NCBI GenBank assembly: GCA_019057475.1 | Contig: DXJO01000010.1 | Span: 231,460-295,459 of the forward strand | Direction: 5' to 3' | Length of the DNA: 64,000 nt | Source: Candidatus Thorarchaeota archaeon | Lineage (GTDB): Archaea > Asgardarchaeota > Thorarchaeia > Thorarchaeales > Thorarchaeaceae | Shown here: positions 27,601 to 36,582 of the stretch, piece by piece | Layout: each line of letters starts with the position of its first letter | Numbering within the stretch: position 1 is the stretch's first letter | Translations under genes and position numbers: made by a program | Notes under the pieces: model-generated | What the model saw: the letters and a program-made list of their open reading frames with translations, nothing else | Database searches by the model: none | Told to the model about the DNA's origin: nothing

Positions 27601-28003
27601 CGCTACGAATAGGAGTGGTCAGTGGAGGAAGGTATGGCTTGGATTTAGGGGCATATCGCGTATCGGTGGCAAGACCCAGAGCAATATCCATGCGGTGACT
27701 CAGGGGGGACGGGTTTCTTATTGTCCCACTGCTGATGCGGCGCGAATAGATGCAACTCCGGAGGAAGGCTGGATTGCCTTTGAAGAACCTGAGAGCGGAG
27801 AAGTACTTGGAACGATATCGGGCGCGAAGAAAGAGCCAACCCTTAGGGGAATGAACATGGGTGAGAAAGCACAGGAAACCATGGTGCAAGGTTGGAAGAA
27901 GCTTAAAACCGGAGAGTCCGGAACGGTTTCGTGCTACTACGTCCTAGCGTCAACGGTCGAAGACGTGGTCCTGCTCAAGAATTTGCCGGCTCGAATTGAA
28001 TAG
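24695..28003 (+). CDS. GNAT acetyltransferase fused to a large beta-sandwich region
   Basis: A 1102-residue soluble protein without signal or membrane segment. Residues about 10-160 are a GNAT domain with the acetyl-CoA loop NPAYQGQGYGKAML and the late NLKAMPLYKRVGY stretch. Residues 170-440 hold NEW1/CARDB-like beta-sandwich segments (ETPVELVISNRSDENLPYTV; SPGESAKFVISLHNNSEQ). From about 450 to 1100 the protein has strands and Trp/Tyr-rich segments resembling galactose-mutarotase-like sandwiches seen beside glycoside hydrolases, for example YPGREYLEAVVRFTN. No hydrolase active site is recognised. The start has GGAG about 12 bases upstream. Cytoplasmic modification of a sugar or peptide is possible; the combination is unfamiliar to me. 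Confidence 0.75.
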   Translation: MTSKHTKGKVRDFELTLEDAGRLVDCLNSFDDSDSWPGGFTHGNPFTAERVLKDWKKQNNLRVIVAYKDDMIVGHCNIVQGELDPEAAYVGLLGANPAYQGQGYGKAMLIEAAETAAKTGKRRIDLHTWAGNLKAMPLYKRVGYNWVPGTRVLMESHIPGILSCEMFAEFFSRYYWYDAYKREIHQEVDDVVVGVLGVFKYSFEGENDDSLEVTIDREAKGICGFKLALDGRELRVDIRPRSHHGYIGIGETPVELVISNRSDENLPYTVQVVPTEGFSVDIHDKTSGNVTVGDEATLKAIYSIGTEAEPLDRDTNPDEKAKTQAEWILGIGEKSVHMFNGLISKEAVTVSSGPYHPSISPGESAKFVISLHNNSEQAVKGVAAFTSPDEHKLSMSEHSFSLSPNETIEVHLEFSTTSEDANTIVPVEISVSVEEEGHLALLAKKLLDIPVIGPAGALAYRSLNEELVLETEMLRVTMARNPPMMIKRIENKITCKSERVWWFLPMPGYPFPGEGGEWTNKKFDVQVRNLQDRAEIQLEADSIDRPGLRMTVIYRVYPGREYLEAVVRFTNVGTTRQTNLGLMLGLWMDYHGAQLFVPVNGSIHSLDSVEWTGDRQLPKSPKYYHESWAAKQDYDGITILGAIWDPEFLDEVTPTRRWSMIRTEYRLPDLEVGQSIEKTPLRIVVSQGGWENVRRLWAQLYGKSAELKGHVELRSDLEVELVPESTNTRQRNGAPILVDRAKKTKMEFRVRVIHEDAINSDIMLRMPEGLLANGKRNLEFNVKALSINSPFTVPVAITVDDDKEWLRRNGEVELKFQSRVARIPFTALVYDSKAPIKRDTTTEQNLVLHSLTLGEYEMAVSPDYCANLVRLGKTGKPSVFYDTFPEAKPFMWSDQHYSGVSPMIAGWTIWDWESALPKEKWLLSEVTQGPWIGYELRTVAKHAPKVKGIEFTVRHMMLPGAPIVHSEISATNRSGQWRKVWLGFRGISRIGGKTQSNIHAVTQGGRVSYCPTADAARIDATPEEGWIAFEEPESGEVLGTISGAKKEPTLRGMNMGEKAQETMVQGWKKLKTGESGTVSCYYVLASTVEDVVLLKNLPARIE

Positions 28004-28013
28004 GACTTCCTTG

Positions 28014-29276
28014 CTAGATATGCAGGCGCTTTCCTCTGGCAGTGCACTCGGCCACCTTGGTGTCTTTTCCTTCCTGCCTGAAGAGTCCTGAAGCTACTTC
28101 CCAGGTTCTTCTTGCCGCGCTTATCTTGCCCATCTTCTCCAAGATGATGGCTCTATAGTACAGATGATTCCCGTCGGCCGGGTCCACTGAGAATGCAAGA
28201 TCAAAGTCGTTCAGAGCCTCTTGATATCTTTCCATTGTGAAGTAGACGAGGCCTCGCTGGTGGGCGACCTCTCCATTATTGGGGTCGAGCGCCAGTGCAG
28301 TGTTGAAGAACTCCAGCGCTGTGCCCTTGTCGTTCCTTAGCAGATACACTGTGCCACACTTGACCCATGCGGATGTGTACTCGGGGTCTGCATTGATGGC
28401 CTTCTGATATGCGTCTGCGGACTCCTTGTACGACTTCAACATCTTGTGGGCATCGCCTTTCTTTATCCAGAGACCAGGGTCATTGAACTTGATTCCAACT
28501 GCTTTGTCATAATACAGCAGGGACCTAGCGTATTCGCCTCTCGCATAGAAGACGTCACCCAGGGTTCCCAGCGCGTTCGGATTCTCCCCGTCCATCCAGA
28601 GTGCCTTGTCAAGAGCCTCTATAGCTTTGTCATATTGATTTGCTTCAAGGTAGAGGGTTGCCAACCCCATGAAGGCGGGCATGCAGCTCGGATTTGCTTT
28701 GAGGGTCTTCTTGAACCAGGTTTCTGCGCCCTGATAATTGCCAGTCTTCCTGAAGAACACCCCCTTTCCCAGCATTGCCCGGTCGAGGTTTGGCTGAATC
28801 TTCAGAGCTTTCTCAAGATTCTTCTGACACTCTTCGGTTTCACCAAGTTCTAGATGCGCCATTGCAATGTGAACTAACGCCCTGACATTGTCTGAGTCAA
28901 TGGACAGCGCGGTTTCAAGGCATGTGATTGCATCCTTAGCTTCTCCAGCCATCAAGTAGGCTAAGCCCATATGTATCCAGGACATGGTCTGATTGCTATT
29001 CAGACCTAGGGATATCTCGTAGAGCATTATTGCCCGTGGATAACTGCTCTCTTGGAGATGAACTGTCGCTACTCTGCTCATGATACCAGGTAATTGCTCG
29101 TCGCCCTTTAGTGCGTCGAGTGCCTTCTGCAATTCTTTCTCAAGATCGCTGAGGTCCCTGCGGTCCTTTGTCTGAATGGAAACCGGTCGAATTCTCTCGG
29201 GTACAACCTCTTCGGGGGCCCCCAGTTTATCTAGCTTGGTTGCGATTCGCGCAAGAAGGTCCTCTGTTTCAACCAT
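28014..29276 (-). CDS. Tetratricopeptide-repeat protein
   Basis: After an N-terminal charged helical region (1-70), about ten TPR units of 34 residues run to the C-terminus of this 420-residue protein, with the usual W/G-Y/A-P spacing (for example SWIHMGLAYLMAGEAKDAITCLETALSIDSDN and AFMGLATLYLEANQYDKAIEALDKALWMDGEN). TPR proteins scaffold protein complexes; no enzymatic domain is present. The gene converges with the GNAT fusion gene, ending ten bases from it. The partner cannot be inferred from the surroundings. Confidence 0.92.
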   Translation of the reverse strand: MVETEDLLARIATKLDKLGAPEEVVPERIRPVSIQTKDRRDLSDLEKELQKALDALKGDEQLPGIMSRVATVHLQESSYPRAIMLYEISLGLNSNQTMSWIHMGLAYLMAGEAKDAITCLETALSIDSDNVRALVHIAMAHLELGETEECQKNLEKALKIQPNLDRAMLGKGVFFRKTGNYQGAETWFKKTLKANPSCMPAFMGLATLYLEANQYDKAIEALDKALWMDGENPNALGTLGDVFYARGEYARSLLYYDKAVGIKFNDPGLWIKKGDAHKMLKSYKESADAYQKAINADPEYTSAWVKCGTVYLLRNDKGTALEFFNTALALDPNNGEVAHQRGLVYFTMERYQEALNDFDLAFSVDPADGNHLYYRAIILEKMGKISAARRTWEVASGLFRQEGKDTKVAECTARGKRLHI

Positions 29277-29413
29277 CAGATATTGTCCCCAATCCCTTTC
29301 TAGATTGCCCTTATCTTATCAATCATTGGAATTTCCCTACAGGGCGAGTATATGCATGTCTCGGATGCTGTCTCGTGCGCTTCCAACCAGCATTATTTTC
29401 CCCGTTCTTCATC

Positions 29414-29698
29414 TTAGCGATCTCTCTTTGGGATTGTATCATGTAGCATAAGCCCGCTTCCCAAGAGAACTATGAATAGATTAACCCAGATCCAATCGGT
29501 CATGGAATTAGAGGAGGGAAGTAGAAGACTAGAGAAGAGAAGTAGGAGGACTCCCAGAAACCCCCTTTTCCCTGGTCTCGATTCGTACCCTTCAATACTA
29601 ATCCAAAACGATCCTGGTACTACTGCGACAATAATAGCGAACGTCAAGATGAAAAACGATGATTCTTTTGTTAATCCAAGAATCAAATACATGAGCAT
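29414..29698 (-). CDS. Small membrane protein of unknown function
   Basis: The 94-residue frame has three clear hydrophobic segments (SSFFILTFAIIVAVVPGSFWI, GFLGVLLLLFSSLLL, WIWVNLFIVLLGSGLML) and a basic end (DTIPKRDR). The open frame continues about 13 codons upstream of the first ATG and reads EEFLLYLLIAL, which would complete another membrane segment, but no ATG, GTG or TTG lies there. Either ATT near 29710 is the start or the gene is decaying at its 5' end. The opposite strand is also open here but encodes a low-complexity, less plausible protein. I do not recognise a family. Confidence 0.5.
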   Translation of the reverse strand: MLMYLILGLTKESSFFILTFAIIVAVVPGSFWISIEGYESRPGKRGFLGVLLLLFSSLLLPSSNSMTDWIWVNLFIVLLGSGLMLHDTIPKRDR

Positions 29699-29805
29699 GC
29701 CTAATGCAATTAGTAGATATAATAGAAATTCTTCTCAAAATGGAAGATATCTCTTAATTTAACTCATTAACAATCTCCCCGTCTTGCGCCTGAAAGATAT
29801 ATTGC

Positions 29806-32800
29806 CTATGCTACTATCTTCACTGGTTGCAGATTAACAACTCGGTGTTCGCCTTCCACACTGTCGTATTCCACCATACCAACGAGCTCGCCCTCAGCGC
29901 CCGGCTGAAGCTCGAACTCAATCTCCACGACATTCATAGCGCCGGCCTCCACCGTGCCTATTGCCTCGCTTCTTATCGAGTCAGTAAGGTCCGGAACACC
30001 CAGTATCACTTGGACGTTCTGCATCGCGTTCTCCGAGCCGTTCCGTATCACCACTCCGAATACAACCTTGCCTTCACGGATCTTGTACTCTACCGCAACC
30101 TCCATGCCCGGTTCCAGACCAGGACTCGCAGGCTCTGCAGTCGTAACAAACTCCTCCACGAAGTACTCCTCGCGTACACGCTTCGTAACAATAGCTAGCC
30201 CTATCAGCAGACCCACAATCCCGGCCACAGGCACTACCCAGTGAACCGTTGGCATGAAGTCCGCTGCATCCAGAAGACCATCTCCGTCAGAGTCAGTGCT
30301 CAGAGGGTTCGAGCCGTACACGAAAATCTCGTCATAATCGCTCAGGGTGTCTCCGTCTGAATCCCATAGAGTTGGGTCTGTTAGGTAGACATTGTACTCC
30401 GCGCCATCGCTGAGGCCATCCGAATCTGTGTCGTTCGACAAGGGGTTCGTGTCGGATGTGAATATCTCAATGCTGTCACTCAAGCCATCCCCGTCCGAGT
30501 CGGCCGACGTTGGATCAGTGTGATGGGCAATAACCTCTTGATAGTCATTGAGACCGTCAAGATCTGTGTCCGGTTTCCACGGGTCTACACCCAGGTCGAC
30601 GTGCGTTATGACTTCATCGTAGTCGCTCAGACCATCCCCGTCTGAGTCAGCGTTTGTCGCATTGGTGTGGTATGTTTCAATCTCCATAAAGTCGGATAAC
30701 AAATCTCCATCAGTGTCATTGCTCAAGGGGTTCGTTCTATGCTCGAAAATTTCTGGGCCATCCAAGAGGAGGTCTTCATCTGAGTCACTATTCAAGGGGT
30801 CCGTTCCAAGTGCTACCTCATAACCGTCTTCCAAATCGTCGTTATCTGAGTCTGGGTCAAGTGGCATTGTACCGTAGTCGCGCAGCTCCTCAAGGTTGCC
30901 CAGACCATCATTATCAGAGTCCCAATCATCATCAGATATCGTCGGTGAGAACGTGGTGTTCGTTGTCGGGTCTGTTCCGGTCAAGAAGACCTCTTCCCAA
31001 TCCGTCAGAAGGTCGGAATCTGTGAAGTTGGAGAGCGGATCGCAGCCGTAGTCGAGTATCTCCTCCCCGTCTCCGAGACCGTCTCCGTCGGTGTCATAAT
31101 CGAGGGGGTCGGTGAAGTAGTCTTCGACCTCTTCCCAGTCTGATAGGTCATCCGAATCTGTGTCTTCCTCTAGGGGATCTGTGCCATAGATGTGCATTTC
31201 ATCACCATTACTGAGCCCGTCGTCATCTTCGTCGTCATTGAGGTCTGAAGTCCCGTCACCATCTGTATCCTTGATTCGCGGGTCGGTTTCTGTTAGGACG
31301 CACTCCTCCCAATTAGTGAGCAGATCTCTGTCCTCATCATCTGCCCCGTCTAGAGTGCCATCGGAATCTGTATCGTTAAGCCGCGGGTTCGTCAGCGTGA
31401 GCCGAATCTCTTGGCTGTTTGTTAGATTGTCTTCGTCCATGTCCCAGTCAGCATCCGATAGGCCGAACGGATTGCTGCTGTACAGGGTCGGGTCGGTCAG
31501 TGTCATATTGACTTCGTGATAATCGGTTAAACCATCGTTGTCCGAGTCTCTATCCCTCGGGTTGGTGAATACCAGTCTAAGTTCTTGCTGACCACTGGCA
31601 TTGTAGAACTGCAGGAAGAAACCATTCACCTCTTGACCATCAAGGAGGAGATCCCCGTCGCTATCTTCCTTCAAGGGGTCTGTATTGTGGATGTCCAGTT
31701 CATCACCATCTCCGAGCCCGTCTCCATCAGAATCGTACTGGAGCGGGTCGGTTTCGAAGACCATGATCTCGTCGTAATCATTCAATCTATCCATGTCAGT
31801 GTCGGTTGAGTTCAGCAGAGTGTGGTACGTGAGAGCCTCCTCTCCATCCTCCAACCCATCGTCGTCTGTGTCTCTATCGTTGGGGTCACTGGAATAGAAG
31901 AAGAGCTCATCCCAATCCCCTAGACCATCTGCATCCGAATCCATGTTCCGTGGGTCAGTTTCACTGGTGAATATCTCGTAGAAGTCTGATAGTAGATCTC
32001 CGTCTGTGTCCAACAGGGTACAATTGGTTTGATACATGTAGATCTCATCATGATTGTTGAGCCCATCGCCGTCCTCATCGTCAAGGTTGTCATCAATTCC
32101 GTCTCCATCCGTGTCTCTTAGGGTGGGGTCGGTGTGGCTGTTCCATATCTCGTCGTTATCTGCCAGATTGTCTCCATCTGTATCATCCAAGAGCGGAGAA
32201 GTTCCATAGATGTTCACTTCGTCGCCATCGCTCAATGAATCGAAATCTGAGTCTGGATTTTCAGGGTCAGTTCCCTCTTCCAGTTCCTCCTTATCGTTGA
32301 GTCCATCTCCGTCGACATCGGCTTCTGTGGGATCAGTCCCATGAACCTGCCATTCATCCCAATCGCTAAGCCCGTCGCCGTCTGTGTCATTTGAGTTGGG
32401 GTTGGTCCCAAGTTCAATCTCCTGCTTGTCGTCAATCATGTCGCTATCGCTGTCTGGATTGTTGGGGTCAGTCAAGTATTCATTCACTTCATCTCCGTCC
32501 GAGTCCCAGAGCGTCGCATTGGTGAGCGAAACGTAGACCTCGTAGTAATCATCTAGGCCATCTGAGTCCGAGTCCGTTCCAGTCGGATTAGTATGGTAGA
32601 TGATGTACTCCTCGTAATCACTAAGCCCATCGTTATCCGTGTCCATATCAGTCGGGCTCGAACCTGCGAAATTAACTTCTATGCCATCCCAGAGGCCATC
32701 TCCATCAGTGTCAGGGTTCGTCGCGTTTGAGCCGTAACCATAGATCTCAATCCCGTTCGAGAGCCCATCACCATCTAGGTCATCGTCATAATCCGAGTGC

Positions 32801-35800
32801 GTCACGTTCGTGGGGTCAGTTCCCAGCAGCTCGACCTCGACATAATCGTCAAGCCCGTCTCCGTCTGTGTCCATTAGAGTGCAGTTCGTTCCTGCCTGAA
32901 TCTCATCGAAATCATTGAGGCCGTCGCCGTCAGAATCCGCAGCCAATGGGTCTGAATTGTGAATGAGAATCTCGTCCCCGTCGCTGAGTCCATCATCATC
33001 ACTATCAAAATCTCCAGGGCTTGTGTCATAGAGGTTTATCTCATCCAAGTTGGAAAGTCCATCAGAGTCACTGTCATAAACTCCATCCATTACACCATAG
33101 GTCATGTTGTTTAGTGGGTCTGTGCCAGTTATTTTCACTTCTATGTAATCCGATAGAAAATCCAAGTCTGTATCATTATTCAACGGATTCGTGAAGTAAT
33201 CGTTCACTTCTTCTGCATCGAGCAGACCATCTTCATCGCTGTCTGGATTGAGTGGGTTCGTTCCAATTGCGTACTCTTCACCATCATCGAGGCCGTCTTG
33301 GTCACTGTCCGCCTCAAAAGGTGAGGTTTCATCAGGGTCAACGATGCCGTTAGCATTGACATCCTCTCCCAGCTCGTCCAGATGTGGCTCATAGATGCCA
33401 TTTCCGTTGATGTCGTTCCAGCCATCGTATAATGAATCTCCATCGGAGTCATGGTTGGTGGCGTTAAGACCTACCTGAATCTCCAGACCATCCCGGATAC
33501 GGTCACCATCAGTATCCCAATTTGTACAGTTTGTGCCATAGGTCCTCAGTTCCTCAAGGTTGGTAAGTCCGTCATTGTCAGCGTCGTCATTGCCATCTAA
33601 AATTCCATCGTCATCGGAATCATTGTCGAGCGGGTCTGTGAACACCTCCCGGACCTCCTCAGCGTCTGTCAGTCCGTCAAGGTCAGTGTCAGCAGCGAGC
33701 GGATTGGTTCCCACATTGTACTCCTCAAGATTGGTGAGTTCGTCACCATCCGGGTCTTCCTCCCAGTCGAAGATGCCGTCATCGTTTGTATCATTATAGA
33801 GCGGGTCTGTCAGGCTCATCTTGACCTCGAACCAGTTGGGCAGCAGGTCTGAGTCGCTGTCGTACATGTCATCACGGGGCTGTGCTACGCCGTGTGTGTA
33901 TGCATCAGTGGCGTTAGTCTTGGTGATGTACAACTCCACTCCATTCGATAGTTCATCGCCGTCGAAATCCTCATCGTAATCGCTTATTGTATCATCATCA
34001 CTATCACCATCGTTGGGGTCAGTACCCAGAATGAGATACTCGTCCCCATCCTTGACGCCGTCCCCATCCGAATCGGGGTTTCGCGGGTCAGTCTGGGTCG
34101 TGTTTATCTCAACCCAGTTATTGAGGTCATCAAGGTCCGAGTCCTCCAAATCATCGTCGGTGCCATCCAAGTTCGTATCTGCTAGTGTTGGATCGGTTCG
34201 AGTGAGATAGATTTCCTCTCCGTTTGATAGGTTGTCGCTATCTAAGTCCCAGTCATAATCGTTGGTTGTCCCATGCCATGTGTTAGGATTAGTCGGATCA
34301 AACCCAGAACTGAGGTACTGAACTTCATCATAATCGAGAAGTCCGTCGGCGTCAGTGTCAACAGAAGTGGCGTTCGTGCCATAGGTCAGAATCTCCACCC
34401 CATCATCAAGCCCGTCCGAGTCAGTATCAGTCAAAGTTGCATTTGTGAAGTGTATCGTGACTTCATCGAAATCGCTGAGCCCATCTAGGTCAGTATCAAC
34501 GATGTTAGGGTCAGTTCCCCAGACGTTTACCTCAACACCATCGCTCAAGCCATCTCCATCAGTGTCAGGATTTGTGGCATTGGTATTGTAAACGTTAATC
34601 TCCTGTCCGTCGTTCAGCCCGTCTAGGTCTGTATCTGGTGCAGAAGCGTTGGTTCCGTATGTAACGTACTCTGCATAATCGTCCAAGCCGTCCGAGTCCG
34701 TATCGCTCTCGGTTGGATCGGAACCGACAATCATCACTTCCTCGTAATCTGTTAATTGATCATTGTCAGTGTCGGGGTCTGTTGGGCTTGTCTTCCAAGT
34801 CTTCACTTCCTCCCCATCGAGAAGCAAATCATCATCCGAATCGGGGTCAAGTGGGTCTGAACCGACCTCAATCTCCTTCCAGTTGGCGAGGTCATCGGAA
34901 TCCTCATCATCGTAGTAATCAGAGATTCCGTCCAAGTCAGAATCAACGTCATTGGGGCCTGTGAGGGTTAGCCGTACCTCCTGAATATTCGTAAGGCCAT
35001 CACCGTCATTGTCGTCCAGCGCATCGTTGATTCCATCCTCATCTGTATCAACCACATTCGGGTCTGTCGCAGTGATGTTGTTCTCCTCGTAGTCATCTAA
35101 GCCGTCTAGATCCGAATCCGCCTGATTTGGATTGGTTCCAAGGTAGATCTCTTGCCAATCGGTTAGCAGGTCATCATCCGAATCGGTATCGAGCGGGTCA
35201 GTACCGTAAGTTATTACCTCAGCAAAGTCGGATAGCTTGTCCCCGTCAGAATCTGGCAAGAGCGGGTCAGTACCATACGTCAGGACCTCCTCCCCATCTA
35301 GAAGCCCTTCATCATCTGTGTCTGAGTCATTCACATCCGTCCCTATGCTGTTCTCTCGTGCATCTGCAAGGCCATCGCCATCCAAGTCGAGTCCGTAGGT
35401 CCTCACAAGCCCGCTGTTGTCGCCGATGGCGTACTCGTGCTTGCTGTTGTTATCGAGGTCTCCAAGGTCCGTAGCGCCCGAATAGCCAAAGAGAGATGTC
35501 TGCACGACCTCGTGACCAGTCGAGTTGTATAGCGCGATTCCACCCTTGTAGCTAACAAGCGCTTGGTTATCGACCGTTCCTCCCACGTCGAGGAAGTGAA
35601 CTTCAGCGACCTGTCCACCCATTGTGTAGTTCCACTGAAGTGCGCCTGAAGAGTTGTAGATGCGCAAATCATTCAGAGAGGTTCCAACCGCGAGCTCATC
35701 CTTCGCCCCTGCGACTAATGCATCCACCTCCAACGCCGTTATTGCCCCGTCTACCGAGAAAGAGTATACTAACGTATCATTGCTGAAGTAAACGTACACA

Positions 35801-36582
35801 TCACCCAGGCTGGTCCCGAAGACCACTTCACGCGCAACTGTATCTGCGAGGTCGCCGATGCCAAGTACGCAGACTGCACTCGAGGCCAGTTTCTCGAACG
35901 CCACAGTACCGGTGCTGTTCAGGAGGGTAAATCTGCCAATCTCAGAGCCCGCAAGGACCTCATCAGCGGCGCCACCAAGGACATCGCCAGCAGCGACTGC
36001 ACAAATGGGTCCGTTGCTTGTATAGTTCCAGAGCTGAATCGAGTTGGTTTCATAAGCGTACACACGATTATCGTCGCAGCCGACCACAACTTCGTCCTCA
36101 CCGTCACCGTCAAGGTCGGCGGACACAATAGCTCTAACATCGTTTCCTAGGATTATGTTAGCGAGGACTGTCTGATTAGCAGCAATGACCTTGAAGCCCT
36201 CGGTTGTTCCCACGAGCAATTCCATCGTTGTGCCAGCATCAACAGCGATGGGCGCCAGCACATGCGGGGTTATGCCTAGGTCAGCCTGCCAGAGCAATGT
36301 TCCATCATCATCAAAGAGGTACAGTGAGCCGTTTGCCGTCAGTACTGCCACTTCATCGTTGGCGTCCGCGTCAAAGTTATCGATCACAAGATCAATGACC
36401 TGTGCTCCTGTCGTATTAGTCCAGGCCTCAGCCACGTCGAATTCTGCGATATCAGAAAGGTGCAGCGGCATCCGTCCGAGTTCAAAGGCAGCCAAATCCA
36501 TCGAGGTATCCCCTGCAGTGGTCTGCATACCCACTAACGCGCACACGATTACGAATCCTAGAATCAAATGATAGGGTTTCAT
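29806..36582 (-). CDS. Giant TSP3-repeat surface protein with propeller head
   Basis: A 2258-residue protein with a signal peptide (MKPYHLILGFVIVCALVG). Residues about 45-400 form a beta-propeller of PQQ/FG-GAP type (SLYLFDDDGTLLW, DLDGDGEDEVVVG, RVYAYETNSIQLW). Residues about 400-2105 are about 70 thrombospondin-type-3-like repeats of 23 residues with the consensus D-D-GLxDxxExxxxxTDPxxxD, each with an Asp-rich calcium loop. One membrane segment (about 2112-2132, VVPVAGIVGLLIGLAIVT) and a 125-residue beta-rich cytoplasmic domain (VEYKIREGKVVFGVVIRNGS) end the chain. Its ATG overlaps the stop of the upstream ATPase gene by four bases (ATGA). It probably forms a long calcium-stiffened stalk. 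The extracellular part is extremely acidic. Confidence 0.88.
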   Translation of the reverse strand: MKPYHLILGFVIVCALVGMQTTAGDTSMDLAAFELGRMPLHLSDIAEFDVAEAWTNTTGAQVIDLVIDNFDADANDEVAVLTANGSLYLFDDDGTLLWQADLGITPHVLAPIAVDAGTTMELLVGTTEGFKVIAANQTVLANIILGNDVRAIVSADLDGDGEDEVVVGCDDNRVYAYETNSIQLWNYTSNGPICAVAAGDVLGGAADEVLAGSEIGRFTLLNSTGTVAFEKLASSAVCVLGIGDLADTVAREVVFGTSLGDVYVYFSNDTLVYSFSVDGAITALEVDALVAGAKDELAVGTSLNDLRIYNSSGALQWNYTMGGQVAEVHFLDVGGTVDNQALVSYKGGIALYNSTGHEVVQTSLFGYSGATDLGDLDNNSKHEYAIGDNSGLVRTYGLDLDGDGLADARENSIGTDVNDSDTDDEGLLDGEEVLTYGTDPLLPDSDGDKLSDFAEVITYGTDPLDTDSDDDLLTDWQEIYLGTNPNQADSDLDGLDDYEENNITATDPNVVDTDEDGINDALDDNDGDGLTNIQEVRLTLTGPNDVDSDLDGISDYYDDEDSDDLANWKEIEVGSDPLDPDSDDDLLLDGEEVKTWKTSPTDPDTDNDQLTDYEEVMIVGSDPTESDTDSDGLDDYAEYVTYGTNASAPDTDLDGLNDGQEINVYNTNATNPDTDGDGLSDGVEVNVWGTDPNIVDTDLDGLSDFDEVTIHFTNATLTDTDSDGLDDGVEILTYGTNATSVDTDADGLLDYDEVQYLSSGFDPTNPNTWHGTTNDYDWDLDSDNLSNGEEIYLTRTDPTLADTNLDGTDDDLEDSDLDDLNNWVEINTTQTDPRNPDSDGDGVKDGDEYLILGTDPNDGDSDDDTISDYDEDFDGDELSNGVELYITKTNATDAYTHGVAQPRDDMYDSDSDLLPNWFEVKMSLTDPLYNDTNDDGIFDWEEDPDGDELTNLEEYNVGTNPLAADTDLDGLTDAEEVREVFTDPLDNDSDDDGILDGNDDADNDGLTNLEELRTYGTNCTNWDTDGDRIRDGLEIQVGLNATNHDSDGDSLYDGWNDINGNGIYEPHLDELGEDVNANGIVDPDETSPFEADSDQDGLDDGEEYAIGTNPLNPDSDEDGLLDAEEVNDYFTNPLNNDTDLDFLSDYIEVKITGTDPLNNMTYGVMDGVYDSDSDGLSNLDEINLYDTSPGDFDSDDDGLSDGDEILIHNSDPLAADSDGDGLNDFDEIQAGTNCTLMDTDGDGLDDYVEVELLGTDPTNVTHSDYDDDLDGDGLSNGIEIYGYGSNATNPDTDGDGLWDGIEVNFAGSSPTDMDTDNDGLSDYEEYIIYHTNPTGTDSDSDGLDDYYEVYVSLTNATLWDSDGDEVNEYLTDPNNPDSDSDMIDDKQEIELGTNPNSNDTDGDGLSDWDEWQVHGTDPTEADVDGDGLNDKEELEEGTDPENPDSDFDSLSDGDEVNIYGTSPLLDDTDGDNLADNDEIWNSHTDPTLRDTDGDGIDDNLDDEDGDGLNNHDEIYMYQTNCTLLDTDGDLLSDFYEIFTSETDPRNMDSDADGLGDWDELFFYSSDPNDRDTDDDGLEDGEEALTYHTLLNSTDTDMDRLNDYDEIMVFETDPLQYDSDGDGLGDGDELDIHNTDPLKEDSDGDLLLDGQEVNGFFLQFYNASGQQELRLVFTNPRDRDSDNDGLTDYHEVNMTLTDPTLYSSNPFGLSDADWDMDEDNLTNSQEIRLTLTNPRLNDTDSDGTLDGADDEDRDLLTNWEECVLTETDPRIKDTDGDGTSDLNDDEDDDGLSNGDEMHIYGTDPLEEDTDSDDLSDWEEVEDYFTDPLDYDTDGDGLGDGEEILDYGCDPLSNFTDSDLLTDWEEVFLTGTDPTTNTTFSPTISDDDWDSDNDGLGNLEELRDYGTMPLDPDSDNDDLEDGYEVALGTDPLNSDSDEDLLLDGPEIFEHRTNPLSNDTDGDLLSDFMEIETYHTNATNADSDGDGLSDYDEVITHVDLGVDPWKPDTDLDGLNDYQEVIAHHTDPTSADSDGDGLSDSIEIFTSDTNPLSNDTDSDGLSDGAEYNVYLTDPTLWDSDGDTLSDYDEIFVYGSNPLSTDSDGDGLLDAADFMPTVHWVVPVAGIVGLLIGLAIVTKRVREEYFVEEFVTTAEPASPGLEPGMEVAVEYKIREGKVVFGVVIRNGSENAMQNVQVILGVPDLTDSIRSEAIGTVEAGAMNVVEIEFELQPGAEGELVGMVEYDSVEGEHRVVNLQPVKIVA
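30262..35395 (-). repeat. Degenerate 69-bp tandem repeat block encoding TSP3-like units
   Basis: Over about 5.1 kb the coding strand repeats a 69-base (23-codon) unit around GAYTCNGAYGGNGAYGGNYT. At the C-terminal end four successive units are exactly 23 residues each. Some units are shorter where an extra D-D-D-GL loop is inserted, so the count is about 70. DNA copies have diverged at third positions, implying an old expansion. It is coding sequence, not a CRISPR array. Confidence 0.85.

Noticed and set aside
29472-29762. Plus-strand frame of 96 codons opposite the small membrane protein
   Set aside because: Its product is low in complexity and basic with no membrane or domain pattern, while the minus strand encodes well-formed membrane segments.
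30262-35395. Regularly spaced DNA repeats that could suggest a CRISPR or satellite array
   Set aside because: The repeats are in frame, 69 bases long with codon-level variation, and encode TSP3 units inside one protein; there are no spacers.
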